Source of the DNA: Candidatus Streptomyces philanthi | GTDB taxonomy: Bacteria > Actinomycetota > Actinomycetes > Streptomycetales > Streptomycetaceae | Direction of reading: 5' to 3' | DNA: 64,000 bases | NCBI GenBank assembly: GCA_018114805.1 | Contig: CP073042.1 | Coordinates: 6,617,501 to 6,681,500 of the forward strand | Program-made: the position numbers and the translations under genes | Shown: positions 30,148 through 39,374 of the stretch, one piece after another | How positions within the stretch are numbered: position 1 is the first letter of the stretch | Layout: each line of letters starts with the position of its first letter | The notes under the pieces: model-generated | The model's input: the letters and a program-made list of their open reading frames with translations, nothing else | What the model was told of the DNA's origin: nothing | Databases searched by the model: none

Positions 30148-30235
30148 GGGGCCATCCCCGCGCGCGAGGAGCAGAAGCAGCGCACCGATCTCTCCTTCGG
30201 CATGCCGAGTCCACCCCCGCGGATGCGGGGCGCGG
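30148..30235. CRISPR. Two-repeat degenerate CRISPR remnant, type I-E-like
   Basis: Repeat 1 (30148-30174, GGGGCCATCCCCGCGCGCGA then GGAGCAG) and repeat 2 (30207-30235, GAGTCCACCCCCGCGGATGC then GGGGCGCGG) flank a 32-base spacer (30175-30206). Both keep the short palindromic stem (CCCCGCG...CGGGG) and the GG-CCA-C edge of actinobacterial type I-E repeats, and repeat and spacer lengths fit that type. No cas gene is in the window. Repeat 2 is the more degenerate. Confidence 0.45.
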
Positions 30236-30244
30236 GGAGCGGGG

Positions 30245-31619
30245 TGCGCGGCCCCCACGTAAATGCGCTGCTCGGGGGCTGGGGCTCACGTTGTGGTCGG
30301 GCCGGTTCCCTCGTCGCGGTTGGTGTCTTGTTCTGAGGTGTTTGGTGGGGGGGCTGCTGGTGTCGGGCTCGCTGTCAGCTTCGGCGTCTGCTTCGGCTTC
30401 GGCTTCGGCGTCAGGTTCGGCCTCGAGCTCGGGTGTGTCGTGTGGGGCGGGGAGGGTGCGGTCGTCGAGTGTGATGGTGACCGGGTCGCCGTTGGGGGTG
30501 AGGTTGGTCAGGTTTTCTTCGATCCGCTCGTACAGCGTGGTGGCGAGTTCCTGGTCGCCGTCGCCCGGGGTGGCGGCGTGCTGGACGGCGTGCAGGCTGA
30601 TCAGCACGGCGATCAGCGAGCGGCCGGACAGCGCGGCGCGAATGCGTTCGCCTTCTTCGTCGGCGACGCGTGGTGGCACGCGAAAGTGTGGGTGCTGTCC
30701 GGCGTGGGCGGTGATGAATTCCCAGATGTCGCGGTGGCACAGCAAGCTGGCGGACGAGACGCGGGCCGCGGTCTTGAGCAAGGTGCTGTGCTTCTGGGTC
30801 CCCTCGGCTGCGGCAGGTTCGGCAGCGACCTCGGGCTGGGGAGATGGTTGTGTCGCGGTGGTGTGTTGATCCTTGAGTTCCTGCCGCAGCGCGGCCAGCT
30901 CGGCTCGGGCCTGCGCCAAGGCGGCGCCGACTTCCTCTTTGATCTCGATCGCTGTTTCGCGCAGTTGCTCTGCCACCTCCCGCTGGACCTCGGCCCTGGC
31001 GTCGTCGCTGCGGAGAGGATCGGTGGGCAGGGTGAGGACGGGGGCGAGCTCCTCCGTCAGTCTCGCGGACGGCCTGGCGAACTGCTTCCACTTCCACAGC
31101 GGGCGATCCGGGCGCGAAGTCCTCGTCCTCGTCGGTGGTGCGCTGTCCCGGAATCAGCGAGGCGAGTGCGGGCTCCTGCTGGAGGCCGCCGGGCTCGGCG
31201 ATTGTGGTGCTCGGCGCTGCGGTAAGCGTGGTGCCGGCCTCCTCGGTACTGCGCCCCTCGTGGAAGGTCGGGGTGAGCTCGGGGTCGGGCTCGGCTGGGG
31301 TGGGTGGTGTAAGGTCGTCGAGCGCGACGCGGACCTCGCACAGTTCGGTGCGCAACTGGTCGACGATGCCGCGGACGAGGTCGTGGAGCCCGTCACCGTT
31401 GGAGTTCAGCTTGTTGTGGACGTCGCGGAAGTTCGCGCGCATCCGGCCGAGCTCGTCGACGGCTTCCTTAGCCGTCGACTCGTATGCCGTCTGGCTGGCC
31501 GTTTCCAGCTTCTGGACGCTCTTGTCGAGCACCTCTCGAATGCTGGTGTCCGTATGTAGGACGGCGGTGTGGATCATCGCTAGGGTGTTGGTGAGCTCCG
31601 GGTTCGGCTGACGGACCAC
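30245..31619 (-). CDS. Coiled-coil protein of unknown function with acidic linker
   Basis: Begins MVRQPNPELTNTLAMIHTAV at 31619. The N-terminal half is helical (LDKSVQKLETASQTAYESTA, VDELGRMRANFRDVHNKLNS), then a Pro/Glu linker, then after a frame change near 31080 a second coiled coil (AEQLRETAIEIKEEVGAALA) and a compact part with SASLLCHRDIWEFITAHAGQ and HFRVPPRVADEEGERIRAAL. The end has an acidic Glu/Asp/Ala repeat (about 30370-30420) and a basic tail; the stop is uncertain. I do not recognise a family. No partner gene is adjacent. Confidence 0.55.
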
Positions 31620-32030
31620 GATCCTTCAATCATCAGCTTTGTGTAGTGGAGCGAGTTCGCTGAGTATGCTTTCGCGTGAGGGGCCTCCGCGTGGCGGGAA
31701 CGACTCAACTGGCCGGAGGCGAGCGGTCGTTAATGCCGAAACTCGCCCCGGGCGAACCGACGAACCGCTCTAGGCGCATGTCCCCGCGTAGGCGACGAGC
31801 CAGGACGTGCGGATCGAGCACATCGCTCCACCTGCGTCGCTACGTTGGATCAATAGGCCGAATTCGAACGTGAGGAGGCGAGCTTCGTGAGGGACCCCCT
31901 GCCCCCGGCCCCGGACGAGAAAGCTCAGGAACCGCCTCGAAGGTGGGACCGTGAACACTCACGACTGACTGAGGCTGAGCCGAGCCTGTATCAAGAATCC
32001 CCGAAGTTGAGTCACTCCACCCGGAGCGCG

Positions 32031-32430
32031 ATGACCGTGCCACTCACCACTGTCTGCGTACTCTCTCCGGCCCTCAGGCCCGCTGCCGAGGAGGCCGCGC
32101 GGGCTGTCTGCGCCATCCGCGATCTTCCGGACTACGACACCCTCAACGGCGTCCGCAAGACCGCCACAGCAGCAGCCGGCCGCCTGATCGCCGCCGTCGC
32201 TGCTCCCGCCCGCCGCGCCACCGTACCGAGCCCGCACCCGCCCGGCCGCCATGCGGGACGTCCCGTCAGCGCTCACGACAAACACTTGCTTCGACCCCGA
32301 GGGCCTGCCGCGCGCGGCCGTGGAAGCCGAGCTCAACGAGTGCGTGCGACGCGCGCCGGTCGACGCACAGGCGGAAGTGCAGTCCCAGGCCAGCGAGATC
32401 ACCCCGGTTTGCCTCCGGGGACAGCCTTCT
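32031..32430 (+). CDS. Small hypothetical protein, frameshifted
   Basis: An ATG at 32031 gives MTVPLTTVCVLSPALRPAAE, EAARAVCAIRDLPDYDTLNG and VRKTATAAAGRLIAAVAAPA; after a frame change near 32225 it continues ALTTNTCFDPEGLPRAAVEA and ELNECVRRAPVDAQ. Codon bias fits a gene, but no domain is recognised and the ribosome-binding site is weak. It may end about where the convergent reductase fragment begins. Confidence 0.35.
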
Positions 32431-33180
32431 CAGCCGCGGAGGATTTTGACCAGGCTGGCGAAGCTGTCCCTACCGTGGCCGGCGTCGATGACCCGGTCGG
32501 TCAGTGACTTGATGAGTTCGGACAGAGCGGTGTCCAGGCCCCGCGCGCGCACGGCATCGATGAGGTGGTCCATGAGCGGGGCATCCAGCTCCAGCCATTC
32601 CTGATCGCCGGGGTAGCGGTGGTCGTCGACTTGGCGAGCGTAATCGGTGATCACCTCTGTGACGGGCGTGGACAGCCAGTGGGTCAGCAGGGGGCCACCG
32701 TCGTGTCCTGGACCTGGGCGGTGCCCAGCAATGCGGAGGTCTGCAGGAAGCCGATCAGGGTGGCCCAGGCGAAGTTGAGCATCGCCACGTCATAGAGAGC
32801 CGCGGTGCCGGGGGCCGGGCCCAGGTAGGTAGCGCCGCCGATGTGCGCGAGCGAGCCTTGATGGCGCTGGAACACCTCGTGGGAGCCGCTGTAGACCAGC
32901 ACCGTTTCCGGCTGACCGACATGCTCGAGATGGGCCATCAACGCACCGTCGAGGTAGTGCCCACCCCGGGTTTGCACCCAGCAGGCGGCCTGCTCGGCCT
33001 GCTCGCTTGTTCCGGATGTCAGGTTGACCAGGTCCGGCCGAGACGTGCGGCTCGGCCTGGCCCAGCACGCGTTGGACGGCGGCGTAGTCCTCCAGGCACA
33101 TCAGCACCAGTGGAGCTGTGAACGCGACCTGCAGCGAATCCACCCGCCGTCCAGTCTTCGAGGTGCGCGCGGGACCTTCG
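32430..33180 (-). pseudogene. Imine reductase-like (IRED) fragment lacking the N-terminal Rossmann motif
   Basis: The C-terminal domain is well preserved: APLVLMCLEDYAAVQRVLGQ, then GGHYLDGALMAHLEHVGQPE, LVYSGSHEVFQRHQGSLAHI, FAWATLIGFLQTSALLGTAQ, DYARQVDDHRYPGDQEWLEL and LTDRVIDAGHGRDSFASLVK, ending at 32430. These match NADPH-dependent imine reductases/beta-hydroxyacid dehydrogenase relatives. The expected N-terminal GxGxMG nucleotide-binding segment (about 60 residues) is absent upstream in all frames; instead the D,D-carboxypeptidase gene begins divergently at 33241. Frame breaks near 32655 and 33000 add damage. Probably a deletion joint. Confidence 0.7.
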
Positions 33181-33240
33181 TGCACGTCGAACTGGGAGAG
33201 GCGGTCGCCGGTGCGCGCTCGTTGGATACGCGTTGCTCGT

Positions 33241-34247
33241 ATGGGAGCAGCGGGGTGGGGTCGATGTCGGGCGGCGGGAACCTCGGCCGCGTTGATCGTG
33301 GCGGTCGGTGTCGGCGTCGGTGGTTGGGTGGGGCTCGCCGGCGGCGGTGAGCAGGGCGGTGGCGGTGTGCGGGCCGGCGGTCGAGCCTTGGCCGGCGAGG
33401 CGTCCCCGGCCCCGTCCGGCGCGCTCCGGCTGGACCTGCCGTGGCCCGCGGAAGGCCAGGCGAGCGTCGAGGTCGCGGGCCTCGGCAGCCTGGGCAGCAG
33501 CAGCCGGTGCCCATCGCGAGCCTCGCCAAGGTGATGAGGGCGTACGTGATCCTCAAGGAGCATCCGCTGCGGGCCGACGAGGCGGGGCCCGGGATCACCG
33601 TCGATGCGACAGCCGAGGCCGAGTCGCACTCGCTCAGCGAGTCCACCGCCGCCGGTCCGTGCCCGGGCAGCGGCTCACCCAGCGTACACCGCTGGAGCTG
33701 TTGCTGCTCCCCTCGGGCAACAACGTCGCCCGGCTGCTGGCATGTTGGGACGCCGGCAGCCAGCAGGCGTTCGTGGCGAAGATGAACCGTGCGGCGGCCG
33801 GCCTCGGAATGCGCCGGACCACGTACACTGGGGCCAGCAGCGTCGAGCCGAACCACCCGCAGCACCGCCGATGACCAGCTCAAACTGGCCCGCGAGGCCA
33901 TGCGGCACCCGTTGCTGCGCACGGTGGTGGGCCTGCGGGAGACGACCGTGCCCGACACACCCGGCGTCATCACCAACACCAACCGGCTGTTGGCCAAGCC
34001 CGGCGTGGTCGGGCTGAAGACCGGATCGAGCACGCCGGGGGCAACCTGCTGTGGGCCGCCGAGGTGGGGTCGGGCCGGGCGCGGCACCTGGTGCTCGGGG
34101 GCGGTGCTGGGGCAGCGTGCCCACACCACGCCGGCCGAGGGCATGGCGGCTGCGTTGACGCGCAGCGGTGAGTTGATCGACGCCGTCCGCCAGGGCCTGC
34201 CCGCGGCCCTGATCGGCAGCGGTGCCCGGCAGCCGGTGCGCTCGTGA
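33241..34247 (+). CDS. Serine D-alanyl-D-alanine carboxypeptidase (S11)
   Basis: ATG at 33241 with an N-terminal membrane anchor (TSAALIVAVGVGVGGWVGLA). Catalytic motifs are present across frames: SLAKVM (SxxK; about 33520), LLLLPSGNNVARLLA (SxN; about 33705) and VGLKTGSST (KTG; about 34015). Frame changes near 33495, 33655, 33865 and 34040. D,D-carboxypeptidases trim terminal D-Ala from muropeptides, and VanY-type members add glycopeptide tolerance. The next gene overlaps by four bases (GTGA), and a VanJ-like protein plus a two-component system follow. Confidence 0.82.
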
Positions 34248-35251
34248 GCGCGCTGGTCGACCGCCTGGCGCGCCGCCCGCGGGCCACCGAGTCCGCCGAC
34301 CGACCGGCTGTGGTGGCTGGGGCCGTCGCGGGGGGACGGGGGGAGGTGGCGGCGTGGTCGGTGGGTGGCTGCCGCTGCAGGGCTGTGCTCACTGGTCATG
34401 GCGGCGCACGCGGCGGTGCTGAACGGGTTCGGCAACCTGGGCAGCCTGCTGGAGACGTTCCTACCCTGGCTGGGTGTGAGCGTGCCCGTGCTGCTGGTCC
34501 TGGCAGCGGTGCGGCGGTCCGCGGTGGCCGGGCTGCTGCCGGCCCTCGTGTGGTGGTCCCTGTTCGGCGACGTACTGGTGGACAAGCGGGCCGCCGGCGG
34601 CGACCTGACCGTAGTGAGCCACAACGTGAACGACGCGAACCCGGACCCGGCCGGCACCGCCCGCCATCTCGCCGCCAGCGGTGCGCAGGTGCTGGCTCTG
34701 GAGGAACTGTCGCCCGACACGACGCCGACGTACGAGCGCGTGCTGGCCGACTCCTATCCCTACCACGCCGTACGGGGCACCGTCGGACTGTGGAGCAGGC
34801 ACCCCCTGCACGACGTGGCACCGGTCGAGATCATGCCGTGGCCCCGCGCCCTGCGGGGCACCGTCGCCACGGCCAAGGGCCCGATCGTCGTGTACGTCGC
34901 CCACCTCGCGTCGGTGCGGGTGCGCCCGTGTGCGGGTTTCGCCACGGCAGGGCGGAATGCGGCGGCCGAACGGCTGGCCGCTGCCGTACGGGCCGAACCG
35001 GCGCCCCGCGTCCTGGTGGTGGGTGACTTCAACGGTACGCCCAACGACCGCGCCCTGGCGCCGGTGTTCGCCCCGTTGCGGTCGGCCCAGGAAGAGGCCG
35101 GTGCCGGGTTCGGCTTCAGCTGGCCGGCTGCGCTGCCGGTGGCCCGGATCGACCAGCATCCTGCTGCGGGGCATCACCCCGGCCTTCGTCGTGGACCTTG
35201 CCGAGGACGGGCAGCGACCACCTGCCGGTCGCGGCCACCCTGCGACTGTGA
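34244..35251 (+). CDS. VanJ-like membrane protein with endonuclease/exonuclease/phosphatase domain
   Basis: A GTG at 34244 overlaps the carboxypeptidase stop. After a frame change in G runs near 34340, helices GLCSLVMAAHAAVLNGFGNL and PWLGVSVPVLLVLAAVRRSA precede an EEP domain: LTVVSHNVNDANPDPAGTAR, VLALEELSPDTTPTYERVLA, VGLWSRHPLHDVAPVEI and VLVVGDFNGTPNDRALAPVF, ending DHLPVAATLRL after small errors near 35155 and 35205. VanJ of S. coelicolor has this layout (TM helices, external EEP domain) and confers teicoplanin resistance; the assignment rests on architecture and context, substrate unproven. Confidence 0.78.
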
Positions 35252-35445
35252 CCGACTGCCTTGGCCGGGCCACCAGCAAGGACACCCACCGGCCCAGCCG
35301 CCCGGTCACCAGCAGCGCGCCGCCACGTCAACCACCCCGCCGACAATCGTGCTGGCAAGGTGTCCCTGGACCCGGAGCGACCCGCCCACGGGCCCGTACC
35401 CACGCAGCCGGACCTCCCGGCTCGGCTCAACCTTCAGGCGATGTG

Positions 35446-36210
35446 ATGCAACAAGAGCGTGACCCCAGTGCGCGAGCGGACACGGCGGTGCCGAGCCGCC
35501 CCGCCGCCAACCCGCCGCCGGCCGTGCACGTGCTCCTGGTCGAGGACGACGAGGCGATCCGCAGGTCCGTGGGGATGGCACTGGAGCGCTACGGCTACCG
35601 GGTGTCCGTGGCCCCCGACGGCCTGACCGGCCTGGAGATGTTCCGGGCAGCGCAGCACGACCTGTTGCTCCTCGACATCATGCTGCCGCACCTGGACGGC
35701 ATCGGGCTGTGCCACCGGATTCGCGAAACCAGCCAGACGCCCATCCTGATGATGTCGGCCCGCAGCGACGCGCTGCACGTGGTGGCGCGATTGGAGGCGG
35801 GAGCCGACGACTACGTCGTCAAGCCCGTCGACACCAACGTCCTGGTGGCACGCATCCGCACGCTACTGTGCCGGGCCACCTTCACCGCCCCGCCCGCGAC
35901 CGACGACCGGCCGGGCGACGCCGATGGCCTGCTCACCTTCCGCGATCTGAGCATCGACACCCGTGGCCTGGAGGTCCGCTTCGACGGCCGGCCGCTCCCC
36001 CTCGCCCCGACCGAACTGCGGCTGCTCCTGGAGTTCGCGGCCGCGCCGGGCATCGCCCTGCAACGGCAGACGCTGTTGCGCAAGGTGTGGGACTACGGGT
36101 GGGACGGTGACATCCGGCTGGTCGACCTGGCGGTGCAGCGGCTGCGCAAGAAGATCGGCGCCGAGCACATCTAGACCATCCGTGGCTTCGGCTACAAGTT
36201 CCGGCGCTGA
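35446..36210 (+). CDS. OmpR-family response regulator with in-frame TAG near the end
   Basis: The receiver begins HVLLVEDDEAIRRSVGMALE, with phosphoacceptor Asp in LLLLDIMLPHLDGIGLCHRI and the Lys in DDYVVKPVDTNVLVARIRTL. The C-terminal winged helix has LAPTELRLLLEFAAAPGIAL and LVDLAVQRLRKKIGAEHI, then TAG at 36172-36174 where Gln/Glu is usual, then TIRGFGYKFRR and TGA at 36208-36210. Loss of the last dozen residues would remove the DNA-contacting wing, so the TAG is either an error or inactivating. It is paired with the kinase that starts two bases later. Confidence 0.85.
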
Positions 36211-36211
36211 G

Positions 36212-37525
36212 ATGCCACGCAGCGACCCACCCACATCCGCCGCCCGCACCACACCCGACGAGGGCCCGGGGCACACCCTGCGGCGCCTGGTCAACCTGCG
36301 GTCCCTGCGGTGGAAGGCCGCCGCCGGGGTAGCGGCAGCGGCCTGTGCCATGGCCCTCGGCATCGGACTCCTGGTCCACCGGACCACCGAGGAGCGGGAC
36401 ATGAACATCGGCCGCGGCCGCGCGATCGAGGCCCTGACGAAGGCCGAGGCCGTATTCCGCGGCGAACAGCCCGTGCCCTCTCCGCCCGCGGAACGCCCCG
36501 TCTACCTGGCCGGTGACGACGTGCCGGACCCGCCGCTGGAGCGCATCGGCTCGCGCCCCACGTCCCGCCCCGTGACCTGGTACGACACCCGAAAGCCGCT
36601 GCAAGGACCGCGGATGTGGGCGGCGGGCCGGGTGGACGGCACGGCCTTGGCCGTCCACGTGAACATGTACAGCGACTGGCGCAGCCGACAGGCGCTGGAC
36701 CGGCACATGCGGTACGCGGCCCTCGCCACGCTCGCCGTCGTCGTCCCCCTCACGGTCCTGGCCGCCGAACTCGTACTGCGGCGTTTGCGCCGCGTCGCCG
36801 GGACGGCCCGGCGGATCAAGCACGGCGACCTCGACGCCAGGACCGAGAGCCGTGGCCACGACGAGATCAGCGACATCTCCGGCGCGGTCGACCTGATGGC
36901 CGACGCCCTCCAGGATAGGCTGCGCAACGAACAGCGCTTCACCGCGGACGTTGCCCACGAACTCCGCACCCCGCTCACCGGCCTCGTCACCGCCACCTCC
37001 CTGCTGCCCGAGAGTGAGGCCACCGACCTGGTGCGCGACCGGGTGCGGGTGCTGCGCTCCCTGGTGGACGACCTGCTGGAGATCTCCCGCCTGGATGCGG
37101 GAGCCGAAGAAGCCGACGCCCAACCGGTGCCGCTGGGCGAGTTGGTGGCGGAATCCGTACAGCGCACGGGCCTGGAAACGGACCTTTCGGTGATCGGTCA
37201 CCCGGTCGTCGAAACCGACCCCCGCCGGCTCGACCGCATCGTCACCAACCTGATCCTCAACGCCCACCGCCACGGCACGGTGCCCGTCGCGGTCCTGGTC
37301 GAGGGTGCGACCATCGTCGTACGCGACCACTGCCCCGGCTTCCCCCGGGAGGTCCTCGACCACGGCCCGCAACGCTTTCGCACCGCAGCCGCCGAACGGG
37401 GCCTCGGCCACGGCCTCGGCCTCACCATCGCCCTCGGCCAGGCCCACGTCATCGGTGCCCGCCTCACCTTGACGAATGCCGAAGCGCCGCCCGGCGCCGT
37501 CGCCACGCTGGAACTGCCCCGCTGA
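36212..37525 (+). CDS. Sensor histidine kinase
   Basis: Intact 437-residue kinase, ATG at 36212. TM1 AAAGVAAAACAMALGIGLLV (about 32-52), an extracellular sensor of about 120 residues, TM2 ALATLAVVVPLTVLAAELVL, HAMP (VAGTARRIKHGDLDARTESR), H-box FTADVAHELRTPLTGLVTAT, N-box LDRIVTNLILNAHRHGTVPV, and ATP-lid GLGHGLGLTIALGQAHVIGA. Together with the preceding response regulator it probably senses envelope stress or a cell-wall-active compound, given the carboxypeptidase and VanJ-like genes upstream. Confidence 0.92.
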   Translation: MPRSDPPTSAARTTPDEGPGHTLRRLVNLRSLRWKAAAGVAAAACAMALGIGLLVHRTTEERDMNIGRGRAIEALTKAEAVFRGEQPVPSPPAERPVYLAGDDVPDPPLERIGSRPTSRPVTWYDTRKPLQGPRMWAAGRVDGTALAVHVNMYSDWRSRQALDRHMRYAALATLAVVVPLTVLAAELVLRRLRRVAGTARRIKHGDLDARTESRGHDEISDISGAVDLMADALQDRLRNEQRFTADVAHELRTPLTGLVTATSLLPESEATDLVRDRVRVLRSLVDDLLEISRLDAGAEEADAQPVPLGELVAESVQRTGLETDLSVIGHPVVETDPRRLDRIVTNLILNAHRHGTVPVAVLVEGATIVVRDHCPGFPREVLDHGPQRFRTAAAERGLGHGLGLTIALGQAHVIGARLTLTNAEAPPGAVATLELPR

Positions 37526-37808
37526 ACTGCCCGACTCCCCTGCGACGGCCGGGCCGGCCGCCCCGTCTCGCCGCCACGCGCGGCCCGGTCGGGGCGCTGC
37601 GCGTCCCCGGGCCCGGCCCTGGCCGCGCTGGCGAGGGCGGCCGGCACGGAGGAGGGGCACAGCTCGTGCTCGCGGCGGGCGAGTTTCAGCGTGAGTGGCT
37701 CGGACCGGGAGGTGACCGCCCTCCAGTGGCCTCCAGCCTTGCCTTGTGCCGGGGTGGGGGTGGGGGTGGGTACCATGAGATGGTGAGAATGCTGATTGGG
37801 GTTCTGCT

Positions 37809-38204
37809 GTGATGCCGGTCAGGCGTGTGGTTTTTCCGCTGGTCGGCTGGGTGGTCGTGGTGCCGTGGCTGCTCGCTACGGTGACAACCATGCTGTGGGG
37901 GTTTTCGGAGGAGCCGGACGGGCTCGCTCTCACTTTCGGGACCCGGATGGTGCTAGTGCCGCTGCTGCTGGTGGGTGAGGTCGTCGGCGTGGTGGCGGTC
38001 TTCCGACGTCACGACGGTCTGCGCTCCGACTTCTGGCCGGGAGCCGGGCTGACGTTTGCTCTTCTGGCTCTGTTTACCGTGATGGGCGTGGCCGCGACAT
38101 GGGGCGAATGGGGTGGGGTGCTGTGGATCTGGGCCCTCTACACCGGGTACGCATTCTTCGTGTTCGGCTTCGGTGGGATGGCCTGGAGGAAGGTCTTCGC
38201 CTAG
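37809..38204 (+). CDS. Small four-helix membrane protein
   Basis: 131 residues from a GTG at 37809 (ATG at 37812 also possible). Four hydrophobic helices: VVFPLVGWVVVVPWLLATVT, MVLVPLLLVGEVVGVVAVFR, GLTFALLALFTVMGVAATWG and VLWIWALYTGYAFFVFGFGG. No conserved catalytic motif, and I do not recognise the family. Upstream (37750-37790) is a G-rich tract then GGTACCATGAGATGGTGAGA. Confidence 0.6.
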   Translation: MMPVRRVVFPLVGWVVVVPWLLATVTTMLWGFSEEPDGLALTFGTRMVLVPLLLVGEVVGVVAVFRRHDGLRSDFWPGAGLTFALLALFTVMGVAATWGEWGGVLWIWALYTGYAFFVFGFGGMAWRKVFA

Positions 38205-38229
38205 CTTGTCACGACATGAGGAAGGCCCC

Positions 38230-38580
38230 CGCGTTCGCGGCCTGGCCCGGTTTGTGGTGGCGATCGGGGTTTCGCCGCGGACAATGGTGTAGGGGGCGTC
38301 GGCCGCATAGGGCTTCCAGGACAGGGTCACCGCCCCCGGAGTGGCCGTGGAGGTCACGCCTCGGTCGGCCAAGGCCGCGTTGACCAGGGCGGCCTGGCCG
38401 CCATCGGTACGGCCGATGCGCAGGCGCTGTTCGGTCAGGTCGGAGAGCTGTTGCGCGCTCAAGGGTGTCGGGGTGCCAGGGGCGTCGGCGGCTGCCGATG
38501 TGGTCAGTCCGGCGAGGGTGCTGGTCTACGAGCGCGACGGCGACAGAGGAAGCCTTGGCGCTCGATATTCTTGACTGCAC
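38230..38580 (-). pseudogene. Truncated secreted protein with FnIII-like segment
   Basis: Starts at a GTG at 38580 after AAGGAG. The signal peptide spans a frame break: RISSAKASSVAVALV, then TSTLAGLTTSAAADAPGTPT. The mature part LSAQQLSDLTEQRLRIGRTD, ALVNAALADRGVTSTATPGA and SWKPYAADAPYTIVRGETPI resembles the beginning of a fibronectin III-like domain. After IATT the sequence turns into unrelated text with no closing strand. Only the first third or so of a larger secreted enzyme or adhesin seems to remain. Confidence 0.5.
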
Positions 38581-39374
38581 GTGCTCTCCTTCGGAATTCT
38601 GATTGAAGGTGCGCGGGTGGGGCGCGAGGATTCCGCACCCTCCCTGCACGGATGCTGTGATCCGCTTGTGCGCATCGGAGAGATTCGCAGAGCGGAATAA
38701 ACAATCGCTTGGCGATTGGTAATCGATCGATAATCGCAGATAATCGAGTCATCCTCGACCACCTTGAAAAGGAGCGAGCCCCGGCGTTCCAGAATTGCGC
38801 TTGTGTGTTCGCGTGGCCCCCAGGGGCGGTCAGTCCGCACGGGTCCATTCCCGCGCGCGGGGAGCAGTTCGACTGTGGCGGCCACGGACCCGCTGGTCCG
38901 AGCCGAGATGGGAGGGACTGGGCAATGGACGGCAGGTGGTGGACCAGGATGCGTGAGCGCTGACGGACCCGGCGTCGTGTCCTTCACATCGCGATCGAAC
39001 GACACGGTTACCCTTCGCGACGACTCCCCAGGAGCCGTGCCAGAACCGAGACATGACGGCGCCGTCGTGAACGTGGGACAGCCAGCCGCCCGTCGGGGTG
39101 GCTGGCCGTCGAAAGCGGAGATCGGCAGGTGTCATCCGGTCGTGGCGATCGTCGCGGCTTCACGGCTGGGCGCCCCCGTGGGCTGGTCAGCCGACCACCG
39201 ATCGGAGGTAGCACGCGAGATCACGACCCGTCCACCTTGCGGCACTCGTCCTCCGGCTTCGGATGCTCAACCCGGACCGTTTGTCGGACACGCCCTACCC
39301 CGCCGGTCCCGGGACCCGTCCCCACGCCGGCCCGCTAGAAAAGGAGACGTGCTCTCCCGCACACACCTCGGCCG
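38581..39374 (+). other. Intergenic region with A/T-rich repeats and a lone CRISPR-like repeat
   Basis: About 790 bases without a convincing gene. At 38690-38750 an A/T-rich stretch has repeated TAATCG words (GGTAATCGATCG, GATAATCGCAG, GATAATCGAG), possibly a regulator-binding cluster. At 38841-38867 is a single sequence, GGGTCCATTCCCGCGCGCGG then GGAGCAG, nearly the same as the repeat at 30148. A plus-strand frame over 38764-39390 has no domain and biased composition, so I do not call it. Confidence 0.4.
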
